Positions 36,103 through 47,329 of a stretch of DNA of 64,000 nt are shown here, one piece after another. The stretch is taken from the NCBI RefSeq assembly GCF_020283565.1, contig NC_060060.1, positions 17,608,001 through 17,672,000 of the forward strand, in the 5' to 3' direction. The notes under the pieces were generated by a model, which searched no databases, was not told the origin of the DNA, and saw nothing but the letters and a program-made list of their open reading frames with translations. Source of the DNA: Trifolium pratense. Its lineage: Eukaryota > Streptophyta > Magnoliopsida > Fabales > Fabaceae. Made by a program: the position numbers and the translations under genes. Every line of letters begins with the position of its first letter. Positions within the stretch are counted from its first letter, which is position 1.

Positions 36103-36853
36103 TTTCTGTTTTTTGTGTTCCATTGGTAGTATATAAGGATTTGTTACGATGGAAAGAAAAATTGTTGAAACCAAGCTGGTAATTGTATTTGATGAGTTAG
36201 TGTGCAGAGAAATTTATAAGTTTTCAATTTTTCATAGTATCCTTTAAAAGTTTCATATGCAGAAACTTCTCTTGGCCATCATGATCAGTTATGAAGATCA
36301 GTTATGCAATTAGAGAAGATCTGATGTCAATCAGATGGTCACATTTTTTTCTAAAAGCAGGATTGTATGCAGTTTTGACATCATGTATTCTAGATTCATC
36401 ATTCGAAAAAAGATATGAAAATAAAAGTCTCATAAAGAAAGTCATACCGAAAATACACCCTTTAGCATCTCTTTATTAATCTTTTTTGCTCTCAAATATT
36501 TTTTAGGTAGTCAATCTAATCCTCGAATGTCTCAAGTTAGTCCATAAAAGAGATATTAGAGATGTGTTTGTTTCCAATTTGGATACATTAAAGGACTATC
36601 GTGTCGGTACCATACAAGTTGAATGACTAAAATGAAGATTTGCCCAATATGCTAATAAGTATTCAAATTTGAAATTCTAATAGACAACAGAAATTTCTCC
36701 ATATGCATTGCATTACAAAATGAGTTCACCAAAGTCCAAACACATACTAATTAAAAATTTGCTGCAAACCAAACTTCATAACCGATGATAATCCCTTTAT
36801 TTGGTACAAATTATTTTTCTAACCCAAATAGCAGAATAGGGCACATTTGTTCA
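36103..36853. other. 3' flank and intergenic
   Basis: 3' flank of the cyclotransferase gene and spacer to the Cys-rich pair. Short ORFs here have no family features. Confidence 0.5.
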
Positions 36854-37031
36854 TCAACATTTACAAGCACACTTATATTGTTCTGTGCATTCAGCAAAGC
36901 CTTTGCCTGAGTCTGCATCAGGACCTTCAGTCCTGAAAATGGAACAACTCCATCCTTCACCACACTTGCAGAATGTTTCACTGCCATTGTCACTGCTACT
37001 CTCAATGTTGGGTGACACAGCTCCACCATCA
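36854..37031 (-). pseudogene. Partial paralogue of the small Cys-rich gene (second exon only)
   Basis: From a plausible acceptor (TTCAAATGCAG at 37032-37042) the exon encodes 59 residues including [20 protein letters not shown], clearly related to [21 protein letters not shown] of the neighbouring gene at 37830. It starts in the same reading phase (one base completing a codon). No matching first exon was found between here and the neighbour; the only phase-compatible candidate (ATGACCTATAG|GT, near 37330-37340) has a weak donor and no similarity. It has more Cys than its neighbour (nine against five) and ends in KCACKC. It may be a pseudogene, or a gene whose first exon I cannot see. Confidence 0.6.
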
Positions 37032-37682
37032 CTGCATTTGAATTTATAAACATCTAGGATTTTAAAACATGTGCAATACATACTGAAATTCTTCAAAAAA
37101 AAGGAATTCTATTACTCTAAAATATTAGAGACAAGTGAATATATAACCATGAATTTGACTGGCATGTTTGTGTGCTTTTGAGTTGAATTGAGATTCAATA
37201 CCTTTTTTGTGTCTATAATTGATTTTTAATGTTAAATTTATCGTTCAACTTATTTTTATGTAAAATTATCAATTATGAAAACATAAATTGGAATGTTTTA
37301 AGAATTATACTAGAGATCAGATCGGTACGACCTATAGGTCATGGTTCAATTAATTTAAAAAATTTTGTAATAGTTGAACAGGATTGCAAATAAATAAATT
37401 AAAAAAAATATTAAAATCAATTGGATCGACTACAGATGAACATGTTCTATCTTAGTTCCATGTGAATCAATCAAACTGCAATGTAATCGGGATCAAAATA
37501 CCCCGACAAAGCGACAAATTTTTGTTTTAACCGATTAAATCTACTGATTTTGATTTGTAAAACATTAACAGATCTCTTCGCAATCAACTTATTATTAATC
37601 CAAATCAATTGTCTCATCCTATAACTAAACACATGACAACTACAAGGGATATGTTTATGAACAAATTAAAATGATCAAGTTA

Positions 37683-37822
37683 CTCCCTTATGTCTCATAT
37701 ATAAATAAAAGTTCTATTTTTATGTTCATCGAGTAACTGATGTATCTGGTCCATAATATGAATCATATATATCAGATAAACTTAAAAAACGAATCATTGC
37801 TTATATATGAGATCAAAGGAAG
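37683..37822. mobile_element. Stowaway-like MITE in the 3' flank of the 37830 gene
   Basis: TA, then CTCCCTTATGTCTCATATAT, ending ATATATGAGATCAAAGGAAG then TA. It lies seven bases beyond the stop codon of the small Cys-rich gene, so it should form most of its 3' UTR and may provide the poly(A) signal. Confidence 0.8.
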
Positions 37823-37829
37823 TATTAAT

Positions 37830-38170
37830 TTAGAGACTATTAGAGGAGCAATGTTTGACATACAGTGTGCAGGTGCAATTTTCACCGCATTTAACGAAAA
37901 CTTTGCCAGCATCAGGCCCATCAGTCCTAGTTATAACACATGTCCAACCTTTACCAGTCTTGCACAACACATTACCCAAGCCCAGGCCTGAAGCTTTTTC
38001 TTGAGCTTGTACATTCCTGCACAAAACTCATTAGTTAATTATGATTTACTTATAGATTAAAATGGAATAAGACGAGTATATTGATGCTACAAATTAAAAT
38101 ATTAGTAACAAAATTATTAGGAAACGTAAGAGACTAACCCTTGCTCTTGAGTGAAGCTTTGGGACTCCAT
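37830..38170 (-). CDS. Small Cys-rich protein, 72 residues, unknown function
   Basis: Two exons, complement(join(37830..38016, 38139..38170)), with junction GCAAGG|GTTAGT...TTTGTGCAG|GAATG. The product starts [16 protein letters not shown], then [20 protein letters not shown] and [11 protein letters not shown]. Cysteines are at about residues 28, 35, 53, 57 and 59 with one near the C-terminus. There is no signal peptide or membrane segment, so it is probably intracellular. The spacing does not fit a metallothionein or a nodule-specific secreted peptide. A TATA-like box stands about 65 bases before the ATG. The intron is short (122 bases) and in phase 2. A related exon lies 800 bases away in the same orientation, so the two arose by local duplication. 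I do not recognise the family. Confidence 0.75.
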
Positions 38171-38230
38171 ATTCTTACAATGATATGAGTAGTGCTAGTA
38201 TGATCTTATTTTGCTCATCAATTTTGTCAT

Positions 38231-38238
38231 TATATAGT
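38231..38238 (-). promoter_or_regulatory. TATA box of the small Cys-rich gene
   Basis: The minus strand reads CACTATATAATG at this point, 61-68 bases before the start codon, a normal plant distance for a short 5' UTR. Confidence 0.55.
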
Positions 38239-38711
38239 GTATAATAAAATGTTAGTAAATGAAGTAGAGCCTTGGAAAGTCAGAAATGCCCTTTATCATG
38301 AATAATTGGACCACGTTTAAAGTCAAAAGTACCCTCTATTATCAATAATTGATTCTCGTTTAGACTCTATTTTACAATGTCAAATTTTTAATTTATTGTA
38401 AAATTTTATTTTAAAAATATCATCGGATAACTTCTTTTATTCATGAGTTTATAATTTATTTTTATTAGTTTATAATTTATAAAAAAAAATCTCAATTTTA
38501 CCAGTTATTTTATATAAAAAAATTAAATATTAATTAAACTATATTATGTCACTTTATATCTTTAAATTAATTCAATCAACGCAACAAATTTAATCATAAC
38601 TTATTCGATATAAGTGTTTTTAAATAAATATATTGACATAAGTTTTTTTTTAACAAAACATTAGATATAAGTTATTCGATATAAATTTTTCCTCTAATAA
38701 ATTAGCTACTA
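38239..38711. other. Intergenic upstream region
   Basis: AT-rich promoter flank of the minus-strand gene; nothing else supported. Confidence 0.45.
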
Positions 38712-39099
38712 CTCCCTACGTTTCTTTTTAAGTGTCTTTTTAGAATAGTAAAACCAAATTAATAAAGTGTATTTTTACATTTTATCTTTCTATTATACCC
38801 TTATTTTAATCCACCAATATTTTTTTTTTTGCACACACTTTCTATTTTTCCAATAAATTTAATATATTATATATTATGTAAAAAAAATTAAAATTTAATA
38901 TGTTATGTACCCAAAAAAAAAATTTAAAAAAAAATAAACTTTAGTTTTTCAAATATATAGCAATAATTAGTTTTATTGAAAAAGATAATAGTAATTAACA
39001 ATGGTATAATTGTCAAATCATACCTCTAAAATACAAAAAAACAGTTAAATGAAAAGTTAAATTCAATATCAAAAGACACTTAAAAAGAAATAGATGAAG
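38712..39099. mobile_element. Stowaway-like MITE (388 bp)
   Basis: TA, then CTCCCTACGTTTCTTTTTAA GTGTCTTTT, with the complement AAAAGACAC TTAAAAAGAAATAGATGAAG then TA at the right. It is longer than the others because of AT-rich interior sequence. Confidence 0.75.
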
Positions 39100-39544
39100 T
39101 ATTTTTTGCGTGCTTTTTTCTCCTTTATCTTGAAAAAAGCAATATTATCCTATTGTTTATTGAGTGGTGTCCAGTTAATGGAATCTTTGGACCAAATTAT
39201 TAAAGGAAAAAAAATAGAAAGAATAAAATAGTGTAATACTTTTCTTAGTGGCTTCTCCTCAAAAAATGGGCTTATGAAACTCTTTTCGTCTCTAAATAGA
39301 TAGGGACTTTTTTATTTATTTTTTATAATGAAGCTGATAATCGAATTCAAGATTTTTAACGTATTATCAAAATTCCTAAGTAAACATTTAATTTTTAAAT
39401 TTATTAAATAATAAATTAATATTTGTTTATAATTAAGAATAAGAGAAAGTAATACATTTGGACCAAAAATTATTCGCCTTTACATAGAAATAATCTTAAA
39501 CTCTATTTGTGCACTAAATTACTAAAGTTGAAATAAAAATTACA
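39100..39544. other. Intergenic, no gene seen
   Basis: AT-rich; nothing supported. Confidence 0.45.
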
Positions 39545-40195
39545 TTTTTTTAATCAACCAAAGAGCCACATATATTAAAAGAAAATACACACTCAATTAG
39601 TATAAGGTGTTCACAATAAAGAGGTCAAAAAAAAGTTAAATTATAAAGAGAAACCTCAAAAAACACATGTTACAATGTCTTAAGAGAAACACTTCACATT
39701 ACCCCTAAACAAATTAAAGGGTTTGTATCCCACATGTAAAATGTACAATCAAATATTTTGAATTTTCTTTTAAACCACCACCACACCAGTAATTTTATAT
39801 TATGAATCACAGAATCCGCATAAAAAATCTTCTGATTAAAAATTCAATCATTTCTAGCTTTCCAAATTATCCAAATTATCGCCAACTAAATGGCTTTAAA
39901 GCTATCTTTGATCTTCAAAAAACGCATTTGAAGGCCACTGAAAATGCAACCATGAGAAAGAGCACAATTGGGAAGAGCATCTTGAATACTCAGTTTCGCA
40001 CACCACACTCTATGAGTGCCCTCACAAACAAAATATAGATGTGATAAAGATTCAACACACTCACAATCAAGACTACAAAATTGAGAGCCGGCATCCTCTC
40101 CTTATTAAATTATCTATCGTTGGTAATCGGTCCACTAAAAAACACCAAGCAAAAATTGAAACCTTCGGAAAGACACTATTGATCAAACTAAAACT
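39545..40195 (-). pseudogene. LINE retrotransposon fragment (zf-RVT domain)
   Basis: Minus-strand readings give FPKVSIFAWCFLVDRLPT, then CSLDCECVESLSHLYFVC and THRVWC, the usual order of the zf-RVT domain, but in broken frames. The 3' end near 39550 carries a TTAAAAAAATG tail on the minus strand. Confidence 0.7.
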
Positions 40196-40839
40196 AAGAT
40201 AATACTAGAAGATTGAAAAGTCCACTTTTAAAAAGTGATTATATTCGTGAGCTTGATAAAATAGAAAACTAAAAGTATAATTAAGTTAAATATTTTTATA
40301 ATAATGTAATAAAGGGTGCATTAGATCTACTAAACAATAGGAATTGGATCGAACAACTTTTGTTATAACCTGTTTGATTTATAAACTAGTTATGGGACTA
40401 GATAAAGCCAGCAATAGACGGGATAAAAATAAGAATCTTATTATATCATGTTTAGTATTTAATGTTTTGCGAGTCAAACACATTTTTTATAAATCAAAGA
40501 CACCCTTTCGAAGATAAAAAATATCCATGCCTCACGAGTTAAAATTTCTGAATCCGGATAGTATATTCAATTTTTAATAGGCGATTGAGTTTTTCGAACA
40601 GTTTGCTCGCAAATCAAAGGATATTAAGAATCTTGCCCGTGCATTGATGTCGAAAGATGCAATGGATTTTGTGATGCATGCTAGCCTCATACCATGGATC
40701 AAATAATCCAAAATTTGTCTAATATAACATGGCCAATGACAATACTACTGATGTACTCCTATGCTCTCTCGGGGTCGTGAGGAGGTAACCTTATTTGTAC
40801 ATTTCTTGGTTGGGTTAAAATTAATAAGGTAGCTTAGCT
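40196..40839. other. Intergenic, no gene seen
   Basis: No supported feature. Confidence 0.45.
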
Positions 40840-41290
40840 GCATCTGGTGGTGTCATTAGCGATAGTAACGGTGATTGGCTTGGTGGATTCGCAAAACATA
40901 TTGAAGGATGTAGAGCTTTTATATAGCGGAATTATGATGTGTTTTGGAGGGGTTGCAATGTGCTTGGAGATTGGGGTATAGAGCAATGGAATTAAACATC
41001 GATTCAATGGCGATTTCTCATGTTATTAACTTTGGTGCGACTAATAGTGCTATGGAAATCTCTTTGGTTAAGAACGTTGGAAGAATGATCTCGATTGGGA
41101 ATTTATAATTTCTCTTTCGTATAGTGAAGCGAATAAATGCACAAATGTTTTGGCTAATATGAATTGCTTTTTAAATTGTAATGCACAAATTCATCATGTT
41201 TTGTTGGGTGATAGAGTGGGGATTTGTTTAATTCTGATGTAATCTTTTTTTTTTAAGGCTTACACCCTCATTATTATCAACAAAAAAAAT
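40840..41290 (+). pseudogene. LINE RNase H-like fragment
   Basis: Readings in shifting frames give GGVISDSNGDWLGGFAKHI, then MELNIDSMAISHVIN and KCTNVLANMNC, the start, middle and end of the RNase H-like domain at the C-terminus of plant LINE ORF2. It is followed by an A/T-rich tail at about 41270. Confidence 0.65.
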
Positions 41291-42639
41291 CAATGTATTA
41301 TTGTGGGCTATAATATGGGGTATTGTAAATGCTCCAAAAACAATCGTTTCTTTAGGTGATTTTTCAGTTCGAAACTCACACACATTCAAAGTGAAAATGG
41401 GAAATTGTGAATTCGAATTCGCGTTCAACATATCAAATGTCCCATCGTTAGAGTTGTATTTGCTGGACTTTTTTCTTAACTTCTCTTCATGATACCAAAA
41501 TGGTAGATAAATATACATTATACTTCATAAATACTCTTGCAATATTACCATTACTTACTTTCACTTTATTTGTTTCTTGATATTCACTAATAAAAAATAT
41601 TCTTAATTGAACCTAGTGACTTTTACTTGATATTATTCAGATAGCTTCACAATCAACTTTGGCAAAAGAAATAGAATCATTTGTCTTCAGATTAAGTAGA
41701 GAAAGGAAAGCAACTAGCTCAAGTTAAAATATCAGAAAATATTTTCGTAAGTATAACTCAATTAATATGAACATTATAATATGCATAGTCGGAATTCAAA
41801 TTTAAAATTCCTCACTTATTCAGTGTGAGAGATGAAATTCTGCTCATCAGACTGCATGACCCCAGGAATAAAAATACTTAGGAAATTTGCTACTCCGGAT
41901 AGAAGTTGGAATGAACTTTTTTTTTAAGCGAAAGATACGCAGAGGGATGGATCAAGATTTGATACGGTAGATTATCACACAGTTTTTAATTTGGGCCATT
42001 AATTATTGATTGGATGGTACATATCCTGCTAAAAAATCTCTTAAAATGATCTCGACCGTACATTATAGATCGGACGATCCTGATGTAGTACTACGTGAAA
42101 ACTGTGTTGAAATGTATAACAGGAAATATGTTTCTCTCTAGATAACTAACTGTTGAAAGCACCGACCTTGAACTCTTTACTAGCATCAACTTGTTTCGGC
42201 TTGAACTTTTTTTCTTTCTTTTTGGAAACCACCCACTGAAATTGTTAATTCATGTTTCCCACCGAATCGACAACCTCTTGATTTTGAGTCATGTTATGTT
42301 AGCCCAAATTGGAATGAACTTATTGTCGCATTTATACAGGTATGCTATTAACTTTTTCTTTGTTCTCTTGTTTTGTAATAGTTATATCATGAGCATTGGG
42401 AAAATTGAATTTAACACTAGCATATCACAAATTCACAATCAATTAGCCATATATACTAGCTTGCTTCAAAAAACAAAAAAAAAAAAAAACAAAACCATAT
42501 ATACTAGCGTGTATAACGTGCTCACATGATAACTTCATATGATTCCTTCTTGTTATATTAATAATCTAAATGGTTGATAAGATTCAAGTTTAAATCCCAT
42601 ATTCCCGTTGATTTTGAGAACATATAAGGTAATTTAGAT
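41291..42639. other. Intergenic, no gene seen
   Basis: AT-rich with an A-run at 42474-42489. ORFs lack features. Confidence 0.45.
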
Positions 42640-42903
42640 ATGGCTATTGGCTAATGGAGTTCTTTCTCATCTAACAATGAAGTTGATCATATCACATTGT
42701 CCTAGCCATTTAAACTGGGATGTCACTGTGGCTCATTTTTATCGGGAGTCAAATTTATGTGCATTTGAGTTGCACTCTGGATAGAAATATCTTGTTTTTT
42801 TATCTCAGTTTAGACACTTATTGCTAGTTGATGTTATGGGGATTACCACCCCTAAGACAATTTTTATGTAATTTTGTTCCTTTCCGAACTTAGGCTCTCA
42901 TAT

Positions 42904-42935
<32 letters not shown>
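42640..42935 (+). pseudogene. LINE 3' end with poly(A) tail
   Basis: A short reading WDVTVAHFYRESNLCA, typical of the RNase H-like end of plant LINEs (HVYREGN.CAD), is followed by a 3' untranslated part and a run of about 26 A at 42910-42935. Confidence 0.65.
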
Positions 42936-43114
42936 GAAGTTATCACATTGTCAAGCAAGTCATCAGTTTAATTTTAGTTTTATTTTTTGTTTTACTCTTA
43001 TCATTTTGTTATTGATATTGTTCTAAACTAAAAGAAAAGATACAGGAAGATTTTACTATCATATCTTTTGGAAAAATGGATAGTGAATTTAATTTCTTTA
43101 CTAATTGATTTGGA
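42936..43114. other. Spacer
   Basis: No feature seen. Confidence 0.4.
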
Positions 43115-43520
43115 TTGGGCCTTAAGGCCAATAGTTGAGGAAACTCCTGTTATAGACCGTCGAGCAAGGTCCAATTACCTGGAGCAGCCCACGAAGATTC
43201 TTCACTGGTCAACGGTCACAATATCTTTAATTTGCGTATTGTAATGGCCGACCACCGGAAATCCGGAATGATGAGTATTAACTGCTCATCATGGCTCTTC
43301 TGCCATTTTCTGGCAGCCACTTGATGGCCATTAATGTCATCAAGGGCCTTGACCCAACGTTAGGGCCTATATATATACTCCACTAGAGTGGAGTCAAGTA
43401 CGTATTCATTCACTAAAGAAAACTTTTGCTTCATTCTCATTGACTTAAATGTCGGAGCACCTGCAGGTATACAACCCCCTTCGCTTCACTGAGGTCGGAA
43501 CGGAGCAATGTCGGACGCGG
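43115..43520 (+). repeat. LTR-retrotransposon relic
   Basis: Related to 6860-7200 (see there). It continues past the TATATATATACTCC promoter into a leader with TGTCGGAGCACCTGCAGGTA. A GGACGCGGTCAGTC unit is repeated twice at about 43511-43538. No coding part. Confidence 0.55.
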
Positions 43521-43863
43521 TCAGTCGGACGCGGTCAGTCTTGAGATCACTAATCTTTGTGTATGTGTCTGAAAAAGAGTTAGCTATGCTAATCCAATGT
43601 ATTTTATATTTATACTAAGTATAAAGATTCTTGTAAATTACTAAACTACTATGGATTCAATTCAAGATGACCCTCACCATCAATGAGACCATTAGTCAAG
43701 AAATTGACTTTGTGATAAAAAAATTTAACATAAAAAATATTGTATATATCATGAGTAAGAAGTACAAATTGTATTATACTCATAGGACGGGATTAAATAC
43801 GAGGGGTATTTGACCCAAGATAGAAAAAAGCAAAATCACCGAAATATTAAAAGGGTCAAAAAC

Positions 43864-44100
43864 TGTTAGATATGTGTTAGCCAGTTTGTGTTTGTAAGTA
43901 GTGTTTAGGCTTGTTGCATAAGTGTATGTGTTGTAGGCGCGCGCGTGAGCTAGCTTGAGGCCCAAGTCACCTCATGTGCGTGTTAGTTTTGTTGTGGTAA
44001 CCGTTTGTGTAGCTTGTACAATTGCTATATAAGACCTTGCCTATCACTAATGAAAGTAGCTAGTTGTTCCATTTGCCCAACAAAAACTATCTAAGAATAC
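43864..44100 (+). repeat. Possible solo or truncated LTR
   Basis: Begins TGTTAGATATGTGTTAGCC and contains CTATATAAGACC followed by a short transcribed-looking part, as in a copia LTR. No partner LTR or target duplication was found. Confidence 0.4.
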
Positions 44101-44835
44101 AATTCGTATGGTAGGACACATAATCCATTTGTACAAGATACAAGAATCCCCCTTTTTCCTTCCTAATAGCCACTTCCATGATAACTTCCTAATACCATAA
44201 AAAAACCTCATCAATTACTGGCACATTTGCGTTAAAAATGTAATCATTTCTAGCTTTCTAAATCCACCATAATTGATAAATTATTTCATTTGAGGAATAT
44301 TTTAACAAGGTAATTGACACAGATTCATTTATATGAATGCAAATAACATTAAAACTTTTGACATTTATTGGGATCTTATTTTATTTGAAATACTAATCTT
44401 TACAGATACATGCGGAACAAATTTGGATTACACAAAAATTGTTTGATAAAGTTTGCAAGTGTTACAGCATAATAAGAACATAGATATGATGAAAGCATAA
44501 ATAAGATGGCTCATTGTACCAAAATAAGAAACATATGCATTCAGTATTCTGCACGTCATGTCCTGATGTGAGAATCACATTAAATGACTCCAAAATAACA
44601 GAATTTCTGAAATCTCTTTTCCAATAAGATATTTTATATTGCTTTTTGAAAATCATTCTCTTCAAATGGCTTAACCAGAAGGGTTGTTATTATTTACTGC
44701 AGTTCAATTAAAATAGTCTCCACTGTTATTATTAAAACAATTTATTGCATCTCTAATGAATTAATTGACAAAATGTTTTTTTTTTACTAAATTGACAAAA
44801 TGTTTGTTAAATAAACAACTTGTAAAAGGGCTATG
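44101..44835. other. Intergenic, no gene seen
   Basis: AT-rich; the minus-strand ORF 44462-44665 has no features. Confidence 0.45.
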
Positions 44836-45312
44836 GAATCATGTAAATGCAGGTCTGAATGCTCATAAAGGTGGGTATTGGTATGTGTATAAGGGATGAC
44901 CATGGAAGGTTTGTGGCTGTCATAACACAATAGGTAGAACTTATTCTTGATGTGGAGCTTCGAGAAGCCATTGGTTTGTTACAGGCTTTAAAATGGGCGG
45001 TGGACCTACAGTTACACGACATAGACTTTAAGATGGATTGCAAAAGGATAGTAGATAATCTTTATAGCAAAAGAACCTATTTTTCTGATCTTGGAGCTAT
45101 CTTAGGTAACTGTAGAACTATTTTAGCTTCTACTCTTGTGAACTCTCATGTTAAGTTCATCAGGAGACAAGCAAATGAAGTTACTCATAGGCTTGTCGGG
45201 GCGGCTACATCGTTAGCTAGTTTCCATAATTTTATCGATATTCCTACATGTATTTACGATATTATTATGAATGAAATGAGATAAGCTTTTTACTGTAAAA
45301 AAAAAAAAAACA
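44836..45312 (+). pseudogene. LINE RNase H-like domain with poly(A) tail
   Basis: The 110-residue reading (44952-45284) contains ELREAIGLLQALKWA, then FKMDCKRIVDNL, then HVKFIRRQANEVTHRLVGAA, the RVT_3 RNase H-like domain of plant non-LTR elements. An A-run follows at 45298-45310. The N-terminal part of the domain is interrupted by stops. Confidence 0.75.
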
Positions 45313-46147
45313 ACTTGTAAATATTCATGATGTTGGTATTATGTACCTTTTTATTAGAGGTCATGATCTGTGTATAAATCCATTAAAATTATTTGTTAAA
45401 AATTCAGATGGTAAAAAATCTTTTAAAACAAATTTTTCAAAATTCCACAAAATCAATATAATCCAATAAAGTCTTTTATCAAAAAGAAAAATTGCCAAAA
45501 TTGTCTTTTAAAATCTCAATCCATCAAATTTTAATGCAATTTTGGTCCATATAAAATTTTGATCTCCATTATTAATTTTCGAAATTATTTCTCCTCATTT
45601 TAAAGTTTTAGACATTTGGTCCATATGTAAAATTGAAGAAAAAATATCAGGGACATTATTGCATTAGGCGGAATTTGATGAATCCCGAATTCTCTGCTTC
45701 TCCACACATACTCTCTCTTGAAAAAAAATCATTTTCTTTGTCCCAAAAAATAAGCAAGAGAACAACATTTATCCTTATTTTTACTTTTTTGACACAACCT
45801 TGTTTTTACTTATTCTTATAAAATTAAATGCAAATTATATTTACTTTTTCTCTCCTCTTATAAAAAAATGCAAATTAACAATGAAAAAAAAATGCAATAA
45901 ATTATTAAAAAAATGCCGACCCTCATATAAAAAAAATGCAAATTTATATTTACTTTTTCTCTCCTCTTTTCTTAATAAGCAATAAATTAACAATGAAAAT
46001 TATTTTTACATCTTTTTATAAAATTTATTTTAAAGAAAAGACAAAAAAGAATATATTTCAATTTTATTTTATTTTTTCCGAAAATCAGTTCTGGCATCAA
46101 GTGGTTTCAGCCCCCTCCCGATCACAGGATCATAAGTCGCTCAATGG
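45313..46147. other. Low-complexity AT-rich intergenic sequence
   Basis: Repeated AAAAAATGCAAATTAACAAT-like units at about 45830-45990, otherwise featureless. Confidence 0.5.
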
Positions 46148-46685
46148 ATTTTTTTTTTTTTGAATCTGCAAATATTATTAAAGCTTACTCTAGAACAAGG
46201 AGTACTAGAAGCAGCAAAAGAAAAGGAACAATACAAGATCTGAAACCAACACGGCAAAGTCTGCCCCCACTACAACAAAAAGGACAAACATATAAAGGCT
46301 TACAGAAACTACACCCAAAACAAAACAAAAAAGGCAGGCAGCCTAAAAAACACAAAGGCAACACCTGCAGAAGCCAAAAAGCCTTGCTGCAGCAGCACAA
46401 CACAGCACCAAAAAACCACCAAAAGGAAAACTAGCGCAGTAAGCAATCTCCGGGATCCCAAGTCCATTCATAATACATACAAGGAGGTACTTTTAATCTC
46501 GCTAAACTCCATTTCCAGCTCGTGACCTTTATCTCCTCCACAATATCATTAGGGGCAAAAGATTCGTTCGCGAAGATAGAGCCATTCCGCGCCTTCCAAA
46601 GGGACCAAATTGTAGCATGCCAAATCAACAAAAATCCTTTACGGATCTTGACATTCATCGCCGACGCCCTCAACACCTCAAAAAT
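46148..46685 (-). pseudogene. LINE ORF2 C-terminal fragment with 3' UTR
   Basis: Minus-strand reading 46431-46676 (81 residues) contains LLIWHATIWSLWKARN and WEWSL-like sequence (WKWSLARLK), then WTWDPGDC at the end, as in plant LINE ORF2 C-termini. The 3' UTR runs to a T-run at 46149-46160, i.e. a poly(A) tail on the minus strand. The element is 5'-truncated. This copy is less decayed than the others. Confidence 0.75.
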
Positions 46686-47329
46686 TATTTGATTTAATTA
46701 GTGATCAGAAAATTAACAAAGTTAACACAATAACACGTCTGCATTAGGTAATGAAAACGGTAAATTAACATGTAATGACATTAAAATGGAGCATAAGGTA
46801 ATGGAGCTGATCTGGACTCATATAATCAGTAATGTTAAGGGATGTACAAACTGCTGTCATTAATTTCGTGCAGTCATGTAGTTAGAGATTTATGATCGTC
46901 TGATTGAATTTGAGGAAGGCGTTTAACTATTTCAAAATCAATGACAACGTCAAAATCAATGTTGATGGCAATTTTTCCTTCAAATCTTCAATGGGTTCAG
47001 GTAGTATATATCATTAGCTCGAGTACTTATAAATTGCACATGAAATTGTGTTCCTCAAAGTTGCATCGTTCCTCGTTACATGAACATTTCTTTTCCATTC
47101 CTTGGTGGGATTTTCATCATGGAGTTTTTTATGGATTAAAAAATATTGTTGAGTTGAGTTATTTAAATAATTGAATAGTATAAATTAATATAAAAAATTA
47201 AGCGGATCTCATTTAAAATACTCAAATGGATAGAATAGATATGGATGCTCCAGCTCTATATTTAGATAATGAATAAAGAGAAAAAATGAACCAACAAATA
47301 CCTCACATGTTATAATAATATGAATCTTG
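46686..47329. other. Intergenic, no gene seen
   Basis: No supported feature before the LTR retrotransposon. Confidence 0.45.

Noticed and set aside
37830..38170. Nodule-specific Cys-rich peptide or metallothionein
   Set aside because: No signal peptide and no CxC/CxxC-rich metallothionein pattern; Cys spacing does not match either group.
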